From assembly GCF_024256385.1 (NCBI RefSeq), contig NZ_JAMLFW010000001.1, positions 2,852,001 through 2,916,000 on the forward strand: 64,000 nucleotides of DNA, given 5' to 3'. Shown piece after piece: positions 10,501 through 16,755 of the stretch. Positions within the stretch are counted from its first letter, which is position 1, and every line of letters starts with the position of its first letter. This DNA comes from Anatilimnocola floriformis. GTDB taxonomy: Bacteria; Planctomycetota; Planctomycetia; Pirellulales; Pirellulaceae. The translations under genes and the position numbers were made by a program. The notes below the pieces were generated by a model, which saw only the letters and a list, made by a program, of their open reading frames with translations, was not told where the DNA came from and did not search any database.

Positions 10501-11406
10501 CAGCCCCGCCCATTGCAGGTCGTTGCCATTAACAACGGTGCCGCCGTTGCTGATGTTGGTCGGCGTGCCAAAGTGAGCGGGCACAATGTCCGATACGCTC
10601 ACGCCAGTAGCCGTATCCGGCCCGGCATTGTTGACGGTCACGATATACGTCGGCGGTGTGGTTACCGTGAGATACGTCGAGCCAATCGGCGTCGTCGTAT
10701 CGCTGTTGTTCTTGATTCCCTGGAGGAATTCATGACCGGAAGTATCGTTCTTGCCAGTCAGGGCGATGACGAAGATGGTGTTCGTACCACTTGCCCAATT
10801 TTTCACCAGGTTGGTCACATCCAACCGGAGCGAACCTAAGTCTTTGGTGACTGTGACTGCGGCGGGGTCAGCAGAATTGATGTTGTTGTTGTAGAAGTCA
10901 AGCCAATTGATCGGCGCGGTGAGGTTCGTATCGTCTTTAATGCTCGTGAACGGGTTGGCATTGACGCTATGGGCCGAGATTTTGAAAGGATTCGCTGGGC
11001 TTGAGTCCAAGTTGAAGCCGCCGGCTACCGTTTCGACAGTCAGAATGGCTCGGTCAATCTGACTTCCCAGCCCGGCGATTGAGGCGGCGTCAAACGAGAT
11101 GTAGACGGTTTCTGGTCCAGAAGCAGCATTCGAGACGCGGAGCGTGGGCCGGTTGCCTTCACCTGCGTATCCTCGGACCGTGTTGTCGCCCTGGAAGAAC
11201 GCAGAAGTCATCACGTCTTCGAGAGGCGCGATGGTATGAATGTTCTCGCCGACCTTGGAGATCGACAGATCGACCGCCATCAGCGTCCGATTTTCCAGCA
11301 ACTCCACCCGAGCCTGGCGCTTCTTGGCTTCGGCGCTGCGAGCCTTCAGCTTCCGCTTTTGATTCTTGCTGATCTTGCGAAGCCAAGCGGGTAGAGCGAC
11401 AAACAT
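1528..11406 (-). CDS. Giant multidomain surface protein (DNRLRE, cadherin, cohesin/dockerin, Calx-beta-like, RTX)
   Basis: The product has 3292 residues. The start has a good ribosome site (AAGGAG, 8 nt upstream of the ATG). A basic N-terminus leads to ELLENRTLMA (35-44), a LEPR-XLL-like motif typical of secreted planctomycete giants. Approximate order: DNRLRE module (60-235), DUF11 (240-315), linker to PPRITSNG (near 595), two cadherin-like domains (603-805), cohesin-like (929-1072), dockerin pair (1074-1149, loops DLNNSNSITTGD and DMNDNGALATGD), cohesin-like (1159-1292), two cadherin-like (1316-1519), a second DNRLRE-DUF11 copy (1523-2167), three near-identical cadherins (2168-2466), three Calx-beta-like repeats (2473-2817), two Ig-like domains, then RTX repeats (GGAGNDLIRGG style, 3116-3212). 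Many domains are calcium-binding families. Probably exported and used for adhesion or as an extracellular layer; that role is inferred. Confidence 0.9.
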   Translation of the reverse strand: MFVALPAWLRKISKNQKRKLKARSAEAKKRQARVELLENRTLMAVDLSISKVGENIHTIAPLEDVMTSAFFQGDNTVRGYAGEGNRPTLRVSNAASGPETVYISFDAASIAGLGSQIDRAILTVETVAGGFNLDSSPANPFKISAHSVNANPFTSIKDDTNLTAPINWLDFYNNNINSADPAAVTVTKDLGSLRLDVTNLVKNWASGTNTIFVIALTGKNDTSGHEFLQGIKNNSDTTTPIGSTYLTVTTPPTYIVTVNNAGPDTATGVSVSDIVPAHFGTPTNISNGGTVVNGNDLQWAGLTIPAGGSVNLTYQVSEAYPGSFMAPSVANGAWDRPTAANPNPNATFQGWEYFADAAGPNAPQTVPVPPNILPGLDGSFGGGMGVTWDPVNARGTANVFDSTAATSGAFLTSGGNIYSFSAPLSPRIVVPNNIDGVAGNNTNGYTTILLQVHSTGSALDPDSVRLNGTIAPTEYALTSRLETASPGFGSALGDTWAFEFRVAGNADVYTMDFTSLQSSFSLDRVAVDTIWNPTATTAAQAYSVGAPFKIVNYAQVTAANQVDVDSTPNNGTPGNVAEDDETTSVYRLGNSPPRITSNGGGSSASVSFNENSTNAITSVTAVDADATQYLSYSLSGDDAAKFNISPAGVLTFITPPNFEAPTDTNGDNIYQVFVSVRDNGVPVSPGAGGTLLPGLGDSQLFNITVANVNEAPTDIVLSSATVAENAGANATVGTFSSVDPETGNTFTYSLVTGTDDTGNAAFNISGNTLRATSSLNFATQNSYSVRVRSTDQGGLSFDKVFTIAVTEAGAVTTLFVSGVTSGPSHIAVRLSKPIDPAQINLFDSNNALGPRDVTIVGATTGAVAGSLVMDADNQGFKFIKTGGVLAADTYTVTLRSGAANGFVALVGGAQLDGNSDGTPGDNFSTTVTVAAPQAGTITVGVGDFVRGAGQAVNLPANSTNGIPITLSSGVNVAGASFTLVYDPALLTITGGTTPIPGASISVNTGVPGQVTVALSSATAFTSTAGALTIVNLTATVPNTAPLGSKAFLNLTNVNVSDVSTADLPSVGDDGVQIAAYRGDLNNSNSITTGDVTALLRAISGSLNTTGFPILNNVDPALAGDMNDNGALATGDGTGLLRFISGSSGGFPQIPALPTGLTPTTGADPRIYIPTGLSVLPGATLQVPVRINVTEPAGISLAGFDVNFTYDTTRFTLGSVSLAGSVIEGLGFSNSTNTGVPGQIRLVYAGESGPSLANGFDGLLATVTLNALAAAPIGTSALNITAAGASDNDTNDLTIAPAATAAANDANVDGSVTVSDGNLAPTAVSVTPNPATIAENTAIPANLLVGTISVTDDNLGTNNLTLAGTDATSFTIVGNQLFLNAGTSLNFEAKPSYTVTVRVDDPAVGGTPDATTTFTLNVTNVNEAPTGIALSSNTIAENAGANATVGNFTTTDPDTGNTFTYSLVPGTGSTGNGAFNISGNTLRATASLDFDTQSIYSIRVRSTDQGGASFEEVFTITVTDGPAIIDLSITKTGANVHTLAPLEDVMTSGFFQGTDLVRGYPGDLNRATFRVSTDNPFGQAGAETVYISFSPAQIAALGSTIDRAILTVTSIPGGQGADASPGNPFTISAHAVNADPFTSITDNTNPTGPINWLDFYNNNILAADPAALTVVKDFGQIHFDVTNLVKNWANGSNTQLVIALTGKNDTSGNAFLHGIRNNNNSAASLGSTFLTVNTPTTYNVTVSNAGPNTATGVSVSDVVPAYFGTPTAISNGGTVVNGNDVQWTGLVIPSGGSINLTYQVSAALAGGFIAPTTANGAWDRPTAANPNPNATYQGWEVFATTGGPNAPGATLPGPAFGGSTGDSWAPINPGGTANAFDTTAATDGAFVTGGGNIYSPTGVVTPRIVVPNNIDGVAGNNANGYTTILVQVKNGGTELNPDSIFLNGTVSPTEYALIARTGSGMGASDTWAFEFVVPGNADQYTIDFAARESSFSLDRVSVDTIWNPTATSAAQAFSVGAPFKLVNFAQVTAADQTDSDSTPNNGTPGNPVQDDEATSTFRFGNTPPRITSNGAGATGTATATENATAVTTVTIVDPQVPTQFVTYTLSGLDAAKFNITPDGVLTFITAPNFESPTDTNGDNVYEVTVTAQDSGVPSATGLTDSQSLLVTVVNANEAPTIAPQTFTVAENSANNTAVGTVVAADVDVGDTRTFAITDGNTGGAFAINSSTGAITVANGSLLNFEGTPTYTLTVSVTDAGNLSASNTITVNLTNVNEAPTIAPQTFSVAENSANTTAVGTVVAADVDAGDTRTFAITGGNTGGAFAINATTGAITVANSAALNFEGTPSFSLTVSVTDAGNLSTSNTITVNLTNVNEAPTIAPQTFSVAENSANNTAVGTVLANDVDAGDTRTFAITGGNTGGAFAINASTGAITVANSTALNFEAIPTFSLTVSVTDAGNLSASNTITINLTDVAEVVGITVTPTSGLITTEAGGTATFTIVLTSQPTANVTIALSSSDLTEGTVGPGSVTFTPANWNVAQTVTVTGADDALVDGPIVYTIVTGPATSTDPSYNGFNAADVTVTNNDNEAPIPGGITVTPSTGLSTTEAGGVAAFMIVLTKQPTADVTIPLSSSDTTEGTITVTNVTFTSANWNIPQLVIVTGVDDALVDGNVAYSIVTGAAVSTDASYTGVNPTDVSLTNYDNEVATPAAGITVTPTAGLTTTEAGGTATFTIVLNSQPTSNVTIPLSSNDTTEGTVSAASVTFTPANWNVPQTITITGVDDALVDGNIAYLIVTGAATSTDVNYSGLNAADVSVTNTDNDTAGNNTPPTISDIANQTTSEDTPLNGIAFTVGDAQTAAASLTVTATSSNTTLVPNANLTFGGSGANRTLNIAPASNQSGTATITVTVSDGTTTTSDTFVLTVNAVNDAPTLAAISNPAALPLNAGAQTVSLTGITAGGGETQGLTVTATSSNPALIANPTVTYTSPNATGTLNFTPVAGQSGTAVITVTVTDDGGTANGGVNTVTRTFTVTVSGSINTPGLVDIVPDPDNPGGRLLVINGTAKIDAITVTRVGDRTLVLVPLSGIIRYFDNSAFDRVLINGFAGSDRIVIDPLFTKPTTINGDAGDDIIIGGAGNDLIRGGEGLDYIAGRGGNDFIFGDSGNDYLYGDDGDDVILGGDNDDFIWGGFGNDVLNGGAGRDQLYGFSGEDLLIGGNLAQANNLSGLQAIQALWAANQPFATRITNLAGQINSTTVTSDNAVDTIYGNDGRDWIVDYALQDLIWDLNTNATNGDRRN
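2960..3990 (-). repeat. Three tandem Calx-beta-like repeat units within the giant gene
   Basis: Three units of about 330-345 bp each encode ITVTPT/STGL..TTEAGG.A.F.IVL..QPT, then FT.ANWN.PQ, then TG.DDALVDG and an ending near VTN.DN. The units are diverged but clearly homologous at protein level. Such repeats usually form stacked beta-sandwiches. Confidence 0.8.
4010..4909 (-). repeat. Three 300-bp near-identical tandem cadherin repeats
   Basis: The lines starting at 4261 and 4561 carry the same 60-base segment, and a close variant recurs at 4861, so the period is exactly 300 bp (100 residues). Each unit encodes NEAPTIAPQTF.VAENSAN followed by TGAITVAN and a VSVTDAGNLS segment. The high identity points to recent unit duplication or gene conversion, and makes copy number liable to change by recombination or to be mis-assembled. 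Confidence 0.88.
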
Positions 11407-11797
11407 GGAGCGATCTCCTTAGGAAACTGAAAGAAAGCGAGAATTTGGAAAGGCGTCCCAATCGGCGGGTCAAAAGCCGTGTCGTTTAAAAGCCTTCCGG
11501 TACCGCTCGGATTACGAACGCACCGAAGCCATGCCGTCCGTGGTGGGGCCGCTACTCAGGTGGATGGAAGCGGCTGCGCTTGCCATACCGAGGAGGATTG
11601 AAAGCAGTTAGCGACTGCGTGGCTGGAGGCGAAGCAAATTCGCCTCGTGGCGGAGCAGGCTGGTGGGATTGCGCTGGTGAGACTGAATCTCAGTGTCGGG
11701 ACGAGTATAAGCACCCACACGGCAAGGTCAACCAGGAACCCCGCAAAAAACAGATAAGACCTGCAATTTCTCTCAATTAGAGAATACCCCGGCCTAA
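11407..11797. other. Intergenic leader of the giant gene
   Basis: 391 bp upstream of the giant surface-protein gene, up to the small lipoprotein gene. It holds the giant gene's ribosome site (AAGGAG just before 11406) and, at its far end, the paired hairpins described separately. No convincing coding frame or clear promoter was found in the remainder. Confidence 0.5.
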
Positions 11798-11807
11798 CTA
11801 GGGCCGG
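11768..11807 (-). terminator. Tandem hairpins after the DUF1559-lipoprotein pair
   Basis: Reading the minus strand, CCGGCC (loop CTAGTTA) GGCCGG overlaps the lipoprotein stop codon and is followed directly by TTCTCT (loop AATTG) AGAGAA. Both stems are perfect 6-bp repeats. There is no long U tract. The position suggests they end the DUF1559 transcript before the giant gene. Confidence 0.4.
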
Positions 11808-11974
11808 CGAGTCTTCAATTTGCCCTCTTGGCGCAGCACTTCGTCGTTCAGATCTTTCAAACGCTGATCAGCTTTCACGGGGTCGCCTGGAGGAGGCGGG
11901 GGCGATCCGCAACCTACGCAAACACCAATCGAGAACAACAAGAAGAAAAGTCTCGCGAAAGCTCTACCAGTCAT
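11798..11974 (-). CDS. Small lipoprotein, 58 residues
   Basis: A short open frame starts with ATG at 11974 and ends with TAG at 11798. It encodes a basic N-terminus, a hydrophobic core (FFLLFSIGV) and a lipobox VCVGC, so a type II signal peptide with the lipid-bearing cysteine near residue 22. A run of five prolines follows, then a short charged tail ([20 protein letters not shown]) that may be helical. It overlaps the end of the DUF1559 gene by 11 bp, which suggests translational coupling. Small lipoproteins directly after DUF1559 genes are common in planctomycetes, but their role is unknown. The frame is short, yet the lipobox and the overlap make it convincing. Confidence 0.75.
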   Translation of the reverse strand: MTGRAFARLFFLLFSIGVCVGCGSPPPPPGDPVKADQRLKDLNDEVLRQEGKLKTRRP

Positions 11975-12881
11975 ATTTCGCTACTTCCCCGCCGTTACGA
12001 GTCGCCAGCGCCCTAAAGGTGGGGCCGGCTGCATAGGGATTAGTACCGCTCAGCGGTGGCGGGACTGCTTCCGGAACAGCGTCGACGTTGACGTTTTCCG
12101 AAAGGAAGCGAACCGATCCATCGGCCAGGGCGAAATTGCATCCCACTGGATGGTCGCTCCGGAACGAACCCAGTCCGCTGGTGCGGATCGGATTTAAGAC
12201 GTGCTGCTTGTGGTTGAGCTTGTTATAGGCCGAGCCATAACTGCTCGCCGGATAGCCGAATGGCCACGACGTTTCGCCCCCCGTCAATCCTGCGGTGGGA
12301 TAGTCCTTCAACTGATAACCTTGCTCGCCAACAGCTAGCGTGTTGGACAGGCCATCAGTAACGTCTCGCAGGGCGATTTTCTCGGTAACCGCAAAGAAGC
12401 CATTAATCGGCGTCGTCGTGAATATGTCCCAGTTGTAGCTGCTGCCGACGCTGGCCACGTAACTGCTGTAAGCAGTAGAAGTTGCGCCAGGTGGCTTACG
12501 CATGGACGGGCAGAGATAAGACTTCAGTGGGAGCGAGCTGATGGGCAGGTTCGCAGGATCTGTCGGAGCTTTCGTCGGATCATATCGCCGAGCCATGCCC
12601 TCTTGTTCCAAATAAGGAAGCACGGAAGTGAACGGGCTGAACAGGGTCGTGCCCGGTTCTTGGTAGGGTATATAGCCCTTCGAGTCGTGGAAATTGTGAA
12701 GCGCTAGCGCAGTCTGCTTGAGATTATTGGCGCATTGAATGCGACGAGCAGCTTCGCGGGCAGCCTGCACGGCGGGCAACAGGAGCGCGACCAACGCCCC
12801 GATGATGGCGATCACCACCAGCAATTCGACGAGGGTGAATGCGTTTCGATGTCTCCGCATGACGGGTACCTGCTGATTCAT
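11964..12881 (-). CDS. DUF1559 family pseudopilin-like protein
   Basis: A type IV prepilin-like N-terminus ([17 protein letters not shown]) with the conserved Glu five residues after the Phe predicts cleavage and N-methylation by a prepilin peptidase. The hydrophobic helix continues as [19 protein letters not shown]. The C-terminal half has the H-X9-DG signature (H, nine residues, DGSVRFL), the hallmark of the planctomycete DUF1559 family. The ATG at 12881 ([10 protein letters not shown]) has GGAG 11 nt upstream and gives 305 residues, normal for the family. An upstream in-frame start at 12971 would add an unusual 30-residue leader and was not chosen. Probably a membrane or pseudopilus-like surface protein; specific function unknown. 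Confidence 0.9.
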   Translation of the reverse strand: MNQQVPVMRRHRNAFTLVELLVVIAIIGALVALLLPAVQAAREAARRIQCANNLKQTALALHNFHDSKGYIPYQEPGTTLFSPFTSVLPYLEQEGMARRYDPTKAPTDPANLPISSLPLKSYLCPSMRKPPGATSTAYSSYVASVGSSYNWDIFTTTPINGFFAVTEKIALRDVTDGLSNTLAVGEQGYQLKDYPTAGLTGGETSWPFGYPASSYGSAYNKLNHKQHVLNPIRTSGLGSFRSDHPVGCNFALADGSVRFLSENVNVDAVPEAVPPPLSGTNPYAAGPTFRALATRNGGEVAKYDW

Positions 12882-13432
12882 AAATTGGATTGCTCCAAAC
12901 TCGGAGTCCTCGATTTCAGGCACCGAAGAAGAGGGAGCAAAGCGACCGCTGGCTGGTTTTGGTAGGAGCAAACTGCGAGGAAGTTAGCTGGCGGAGTCAG
13001 CGGCTTGGGTGGTGAGATTGGTTCTCAGTACCAGCGAGTATACGGACCTGCGCGTCGTAGTCAAGCATCAGCACCTCGAAGCTCGGCAAGGTGCCGTTCA
13101 CGCTGGCACTGATTTCGGGAGGGCGAGATACCGCTGAGCCGCGCCGGTTGAATGCAGTCGCCAGCGGCCTTCGCAATTCCACCTCGACGGCTCGGTGGGA
13201 GCCTCACACTCCCGTCGCTCGCCGCGACAGGTTGCTGGCGTGAACAGTTACTCGGCAATCGGCAAGAGAAGTGCGGACCGGAGTTATCCACGCGGGGGTG
13301 TGTGTCTATTAGATAGATGCCGGAGGTTGGGTGATGGCGTGACGCGCGAGGGGGTGATTGCTATGGGCCAGAGCGAGGTGCAGCGACCTGTTCAGGCGAT
13401 TTTCGAGCCACCCGTTTTGGCTAGAATAAATC

Positions 13433-13457
13433 GCAATATTGGAACCCCCGATATTGC
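13433..13457 (+). promoter_or_regulatory. Inverted repeat GCAATAT-N11-ATATTGC
   Basis: A perfect 7-bp inverted repeat (13433-13439 and 13451-13457) lies just after a possible -10 box TAGAAT and just before the shared leader element. It could be an operator or the base of an RNA hairpin. No protein is assigned. Confidence 0.35.
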
Positions 13458-13468
13458 AGTGGATTTTC

Positions 13469-13590
13469 GGCGTAAGTCTTTCGGGTGAAATGTTTTACAG
13501 GGAATACAAAAAGTTGCGTTACCTGAAATATTCTGGGGGGTATGAAAGAGGGGTGTTCAGGTTATTCCAAAATTGCTGGCCACTCTACCG
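13469..13590 (+). promoter_or_regulatory. Shared leader element upstream of the Kelch gene
   Basis: Starts with GGCGTAAGTC, then a short hairpin TTTC-GGGT-GAAA, then GTTTTACAG..AATACAAAA. A related block lies at 63549 upstream of another plus-strand secreted-protein gene. There the hairpin is CTTTA-GCGG-TAAAG, so the loop-closing pair changes from C-G to A-T while pairing is kept. This suggests a conserved RNA or promoter-proximal element about 270 bp before the start codon. Two copies are too few for proof. Confidence 0.4.
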
Positions 13591-13738
13591 CGCAGCTCGA
13601 AGCCGAAGAGAGTGGTACAGCAGCGATTTGGTTGACATTCGCAGTGGGCGATACCCCAGTTGCAATCCGCCGCGGTTTGGGAGACCTTAATACGACCCTT
13701 CCCTGGTTTGCGGCCAGCCTTCCAATCCCTCGATTTAA

Positions 13739-14761
13739 ATGAGTCTCATGAGCATTTCGAAGTTCGCCCTTCTTACGATCACGGCATTGGCCATGACGTT
13801 GCCAGCATTGGCGCTTGCAGCCGATTCGAAGGTTCCGACGACCAAGTCGACTGAGCACGGAATCGAAGCCCACACACCGGCGGTCACCAGCTTTGGCGCC
13901 GTCATCGCTGGGAATCAGCTCTACGTTTACGGCGGCAACATGGCCGGAGCTCACTCTTATTCCAATAGCGAGCAAGGCCGAAATCTCTATTCCGCAAATC
14001 TGAAGGGCGGAGCTTGGACCAAGGGCGAAGATGGCCCGCCGCTGCAAGGTTTGGCCTTGGTCGAACACAAAGGCAAGCTCTATCGCATCGGTGGCTTCAC
14101 CGCGCAGAACGCCAAGGGTGAAGAACACAAACTGGAATCGCAGGCCGGGGTCGCCGCTTACGACATTGCTACGAAGAAGTGGACCGATCTCGCGCCGCTT
14201 CCCGAACCTCGCTCCAGCGCCGATGCTGCCGTCATTGGCGACACCATCTACGTCGTCGGCGGTTGGAATCTCAAGGGAGGCCGCAGCGGTGATTGGCACA
14301 AAACGGCTTGGAAACTCGACTTGACGCAAGCCAAGCCACAATGGCAATCGCTGCCCGAACCGCCCTTCCAACGGCGCGCTATCTCGGTCGCAGCTCACAA
14401 CGGCAAGCTCTACGTCATCGGCGGGATGCAGCCGCCGGGCAGCCCCTCTCGGCGCACCGACGTGTTCGATCCTGCGACTGGCAAATGGACCGAAGGCCCA
14501 GAGCTCCTTGGCGAAGGCCAGATGACTGGCTTCGGCAACTCGTCGTTCGCAACCGGCGGCAAACTCTACGTCAGCACGATCAACGGAGATCTCGAACGTC
14601 TCTCGGAGGACGGCAAGCAATGGGAAATCATCGCCAAGATGCCGACGGCTCGCTTCTTCCACCGTATGCTGCCCGTCGATGACAAGCATTTGCTCGTCGT
14701 GGGTGGCGCCAACATGGCCGAAGGCAAATACGACCAGGTTGAGATCATTGCGATCCCCTAA
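13739..14761 (+). CDS. Secreted Kelch-repeat beta-propeller protein
   Basis: The 340-residue product has a signal peptide (MSISKFALLTITALAMTLPALALA). At least five Kelch-type blades are marked by LYVYGGNMAG, LYRIGGFT, IYVVGGWN, LYVIGGMQPPG and LLVVGGAN, each with a following W or conserved aromatic (for example KKWTDLAPLPEPRSS). The fold is a beta-propeller; no catalytic residues could be assigned. An alternative ATG lies 9 nt downstream, and neither has a clear Shine-Dalgarno. The next gene starts 37 bp later on the same strand and also encodes a secreted protein, so the two probably form an operon. Ligand or partner unknown. Confidence 0.88.
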   Translation: MSLMSISKFALLTITALAMTLPALALAADSKVPTTKSTEHGIEAHTPAVTSFGAVIAGNQLYVYGGNMAGAHSYSNSEQGRNLYSANLKGGAWTKGEDGPPLQGLALVEHKGKLYRIGGFTAQNAKGEEHKLESQAGVAAYDIATKKWTDLAPLPEPRSSADAAVIGDTIYVVGGWNLKGGRSGDWHKTAWKLDLTQAKPQWQSLPEPPFQRRAISVAAHNGKLYVIGGMQPPGSPSRRTDVFDPATGKWTEGPELLGEGQMTGFGNSSFATGGKLYVSTINGDLERLSEDGKQWEIIAKMPTARFFHRMLPVDDKHLLVVGGANMAEGKYDQVEIIAIP

Positions 14762-14798
14762 GACCTCCAACTCAACTTTACGCAAATAGGACCCCGTC

Positions 14799-15497
14799 AT
14801 GAATCGCCGCTTGTTGTGCATCGCCGCGCTGCTTGGAGTTTTCTTGGCAACGCGTGCGGCCGACGCCCACTTCCCGTGGTTGGTTGTCGATGACGCCGGA
14901 AAAGCCAACTTCTACTTTGGCGAAACGCTCGCCGAGCGGGCGTATAAACTTCCCGCTTCCTTGGAAGCTGCTGAAGTTCAAACCATCGCTGCGGACAATC
15001 CAGCCAAAAAACTAGCACTGGCGAAAGTCGAAACGGATGACTTCATCGGCTTGAAGTCGACGGACGCCGTGGATCGCAACTCGACTCTCACGTCGAGCGT
15101 CACTTTCGGCATCTATCAGGGAGCACGGCTCAACTACTACACGATCCACCAAGGTGGCAAGCTGCCAACCGAGCGCGAATCACTGCCGAAATTGCCGCTC
15201 GATCTGCAAGCTCGCGTTGTCTCCACCGATAAAGGCGCCGACGTTTTTGTTCTTTGGCAAGGTAAACCATTCGCCGACCAGGAAGTCCAATTGTTTGACT
15301 CCAAAGGCAAATTGAAGGGTAAGGTCAGCACCAATAACGATGGAAAAGCATCGTTCTCCAGCGAACAGCTGTCGTCTGGACTCAACGGCCTGATGCTTGG
15401 CCATACTGTCAAAGGTGAAAAGGGAGACTTCAATGGCAAAGCCTATGAGTCGGCCGCTCACTACCTGACAGTAACGTTTCATGCGGCCTCGAAGTAG
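14799..15497 (+). CDS. DUF4198-like secreted protein
   Basis: The 232-residue product has a signal peptide (RLLCIAALLGVFLATRAADA) followed by AHFPWLVVDD, a start typical of DUF4198-like periplasmic proteins. The later part (ADVFVLWQGKPFADQEVQLFDSKGKLKGKVSTNNDGKASF) looks like an Ig- or carboxypeptidase-regulatory-like beta domain. Some DUF4198 members are linked to nickel or cobalt uptake, but nothing here shows metal transport. The start has AGGA 7 nt upstream. It lies downstream of the Kelch gene and probably shares its transcript. The family call is by resemblance only. Confidence 0.7.
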   Translation: MNRRLLCIAALLGVFLATRAADAHFPWLVVDDAGKANFYFGETLAERAYKLPASLEAAEVQTIAADNPAKKLALAKVETDDFIGLKSTDAVDRNSTLTSSVTFGIYQGARLNYYTIHQGGKLPTERESLPKLPLDLQARVVSTDKGADVFVLWQGKPFADQEVQLFDSKGKLKGKVSTNNDGKASFSSEQLSSGLNGLMLGHTVKGEKGDFNGKAYESAAHYLTVTFHAASK

Positions 15498-15516
15498 AAA
15501 GACGGCTGGCGCGCCG

Positions 15517-15846
15517 CTAATCAACCATAGGCGGCGTGACGCGGAGGTAGCAGAGCTCAGCGTACTGTCGCTCAAAACTCGGCGGCAACGTGTGCCGCCC
15601 CCACCGCCAATCGCTGCCGGGGAATTTCACCAAGCTGACCTCTGAGTCGCACCAAGCTACACAGCGGCCACTCGCCAGTCCATCAGCGCCACGCGGTTGC
15701 ACGAGCACTTCGAGTCGCACTTGGGCCGGCCCTTGCGCTGCCGCCACCAGCACCGTCAGTTCGACGGCCCAGATTCCCTGCTGCTCCAAGAGCCAGGCCC
15801 GTATGCCGTCGCTTTCGAACACCTGACGAAAATCATCCCCAGCCAT
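15517..15846 (-). CDS. Hypothetical protein, 109 residues
   Basis: Family not recognised. The frame begins at an ATG with a strong ribosome site (GGAGG, about 9 nt upstream), and the sequence reads like a real globular protein: MAGDDFRQVFESDGIRAWLL at the start and FERQYAELCYLRVTPPMVD at the end. No signal peptide or membrane segment. It stands alone, convergent with the DUF4198-like gene (19 bp between stops) and divergent from the methyltransferase. A plus-strand frame across the same region has no such support. Confidence 0.6.
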   Translation of the reverse strand: MAGDDFRQVFESDGIRAWLLEQQGIWAVELTVLVAAAQGPAQVRLEVLVQPRGADGLASGRCVAWCDSEVSLVKFPGSDWRWGRHTLPPSFERQYAELCYLRVTPPMVD

Positions 15847-16062
15847 CTACCGCTCCCTCCGATCCGCCTGCATAGCTTCTCTTCTTGAGGAAGTGCGGGC
15901 AGATTTTTTTCTGCGGGTTCCAACTTTTCTTGCGCCAGCCGTCGAAGTTCATGCGTCGGGCATTGGCCGATTGAGCTTGCATTGCCTGCGCCAGTTCAGG
16001 TATACCCCGCCGGTCATCCGGTTATTGCGCCTCGAAACCTGCCATCACTAAAGGCACTACCG

Positions 16063-16695
16063 ATGTCCACTACGACATCTGCGCCGGTACCTTCTCCGTC
16101 CGGCGCCGGCTGGCGTTCTTGGGGATTCGCCGTTCTGCAATTCGCGACTCGACGTCGCATGGCGTTTACGACGGCTATCTTTGCAGTGGTGCTCGGCTGC
16201 AATCTGATGATCTGGCGAACACGGCCTTGCAATCTGATCGATTGGACTCAGGAAGCCACGATCCTCGGCGAAGCGCTGCTGCTATCGGGACTACTGCTCC
16301 GTGCGTGGGCCGCGGGCACTCTAAAGAAGCGCCAACAAATCATCACCACCGGGCCGTATCGTTACGTACGGAATCCACTCTACATCGGCTCGTTTCTGCT
16401 CATGCTCGGTTTCAGTATCCTGCTCCGCGACTGGCTAGCGATAGGAATGGTGCTCGGCCCGATACTCGCGATGTATCTCAACAAAGTACGCCAGGAAGAA
16501 AAATATCTGGCCCATCACTTTGCCGAGGAATGGCAGGCCTACGCGCGCAGCACTCCTCGCTTCATTCCGGATGTATTTGCCCGGCCTTCACTGAGCGGCT
16601 TTTCGCTCCACCAATGGGCCCGCAACCATGAGTACCAAGCACTAGTCGCGTCGATCGCCGGACTGCTGCTGCTCTTCGCCTGGCAACGAGCTTAG
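16063..16695 (+). CDS. Isoprenylcysteine carboxyl methyltransferase family membrane protein
   Basis: An integral membrane protein of about 210 residues with hydrophobic segments near 35-50, 70-85, 115-145 and at the C-terminus. The signature TTGPYRYVRNPLYIGSFLLMLG followed by RQEEKYLAHHFAEEWQAYARSTPRFIP is the conserved core of the ICMT/PEMT-like methyltransferase superfamily, which uses S-adenosylmethionine. Bacterial members act on unknown lipids or small molecules, so the substrate is not assigned. The ATG at 16063 has AAGG 8 nt upstream; an in-frame start 81 bp earlier would add a leader without support. It converges on the DUF1552 gene with a terminator hairpin between them. Confidence 0.82.
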   Translation: MSTTTSAPVPSPSGAGWRSWGFAVLQFATRRRMAFTTAIFAVVLGCNLMIWRTRPCNLIDWTQEATILGEALLLSGLLLRAWAAGTLKKRQQIITTGPYRYVRNPLYIGSFLLMLGFSILLRDWLAIGMVLGPILAMYLNKVRQEEKYLAHHFAEEWQAYARSTPRFIPDVFARPSLSGFSLHQWARNHEYQALVASIAGLLLLFAWQRA

Positions 16696-16714
16696 CAGCG
16701 ATCACCGCCGCGCA

Positions 16715-16742
16715 TAAAAAAGACGGACCAAATGGTCCGTCT
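16715..16742 (-). terminator. Rho-independent terminator of the DUF1592-DUF1552 operon
   Basis: On the minus strand AGACGGACC (loop ATTT) GGTCCGTCT forms a perfect 9-bp stem followed by a run of Ts. It sits 14 bp after the DUF1552 stop. The same hairpin could also end the convergent methyltransferase transcript, but the T tract favours the minus strand. Confidence 0.85.
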
Positions 16743-16755
16743 TGCCGGCACAGCC

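Larger units (their letters stand above)
12882..13738. other. Long intergenic region between divergent genes
   Basis: About 860 bp between the DUF1559 gene (minus) and the Kelch gene (plus). Short frames here lack recognisable domains or good ribosome sites. The half nearer the Kelch gene is AT-richer and carries a TAGAAT at 13422-13427, a 7-bp inverted repeat and the shared leader element listed separately. Nothing was recognised from 12972 to about 13400. Confidence 0.5.

Noticed and set aside
2848-10839. Long plus-strand open frames opposite the 3292-residue gene (for example 2848-4377 and 4966-7281)
   Set aside because: They are antisense shadows of a repeat-rich, GC-biased coding strand. 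Products are Arg-rich, with no domains, signals or ribosome sites.
13562-14908. 448-residue minus frame opposite the Kelch gene
   Set aside because: The Kelch frame has a signal peptide and repeated blade motifs; the opposite frame has none.
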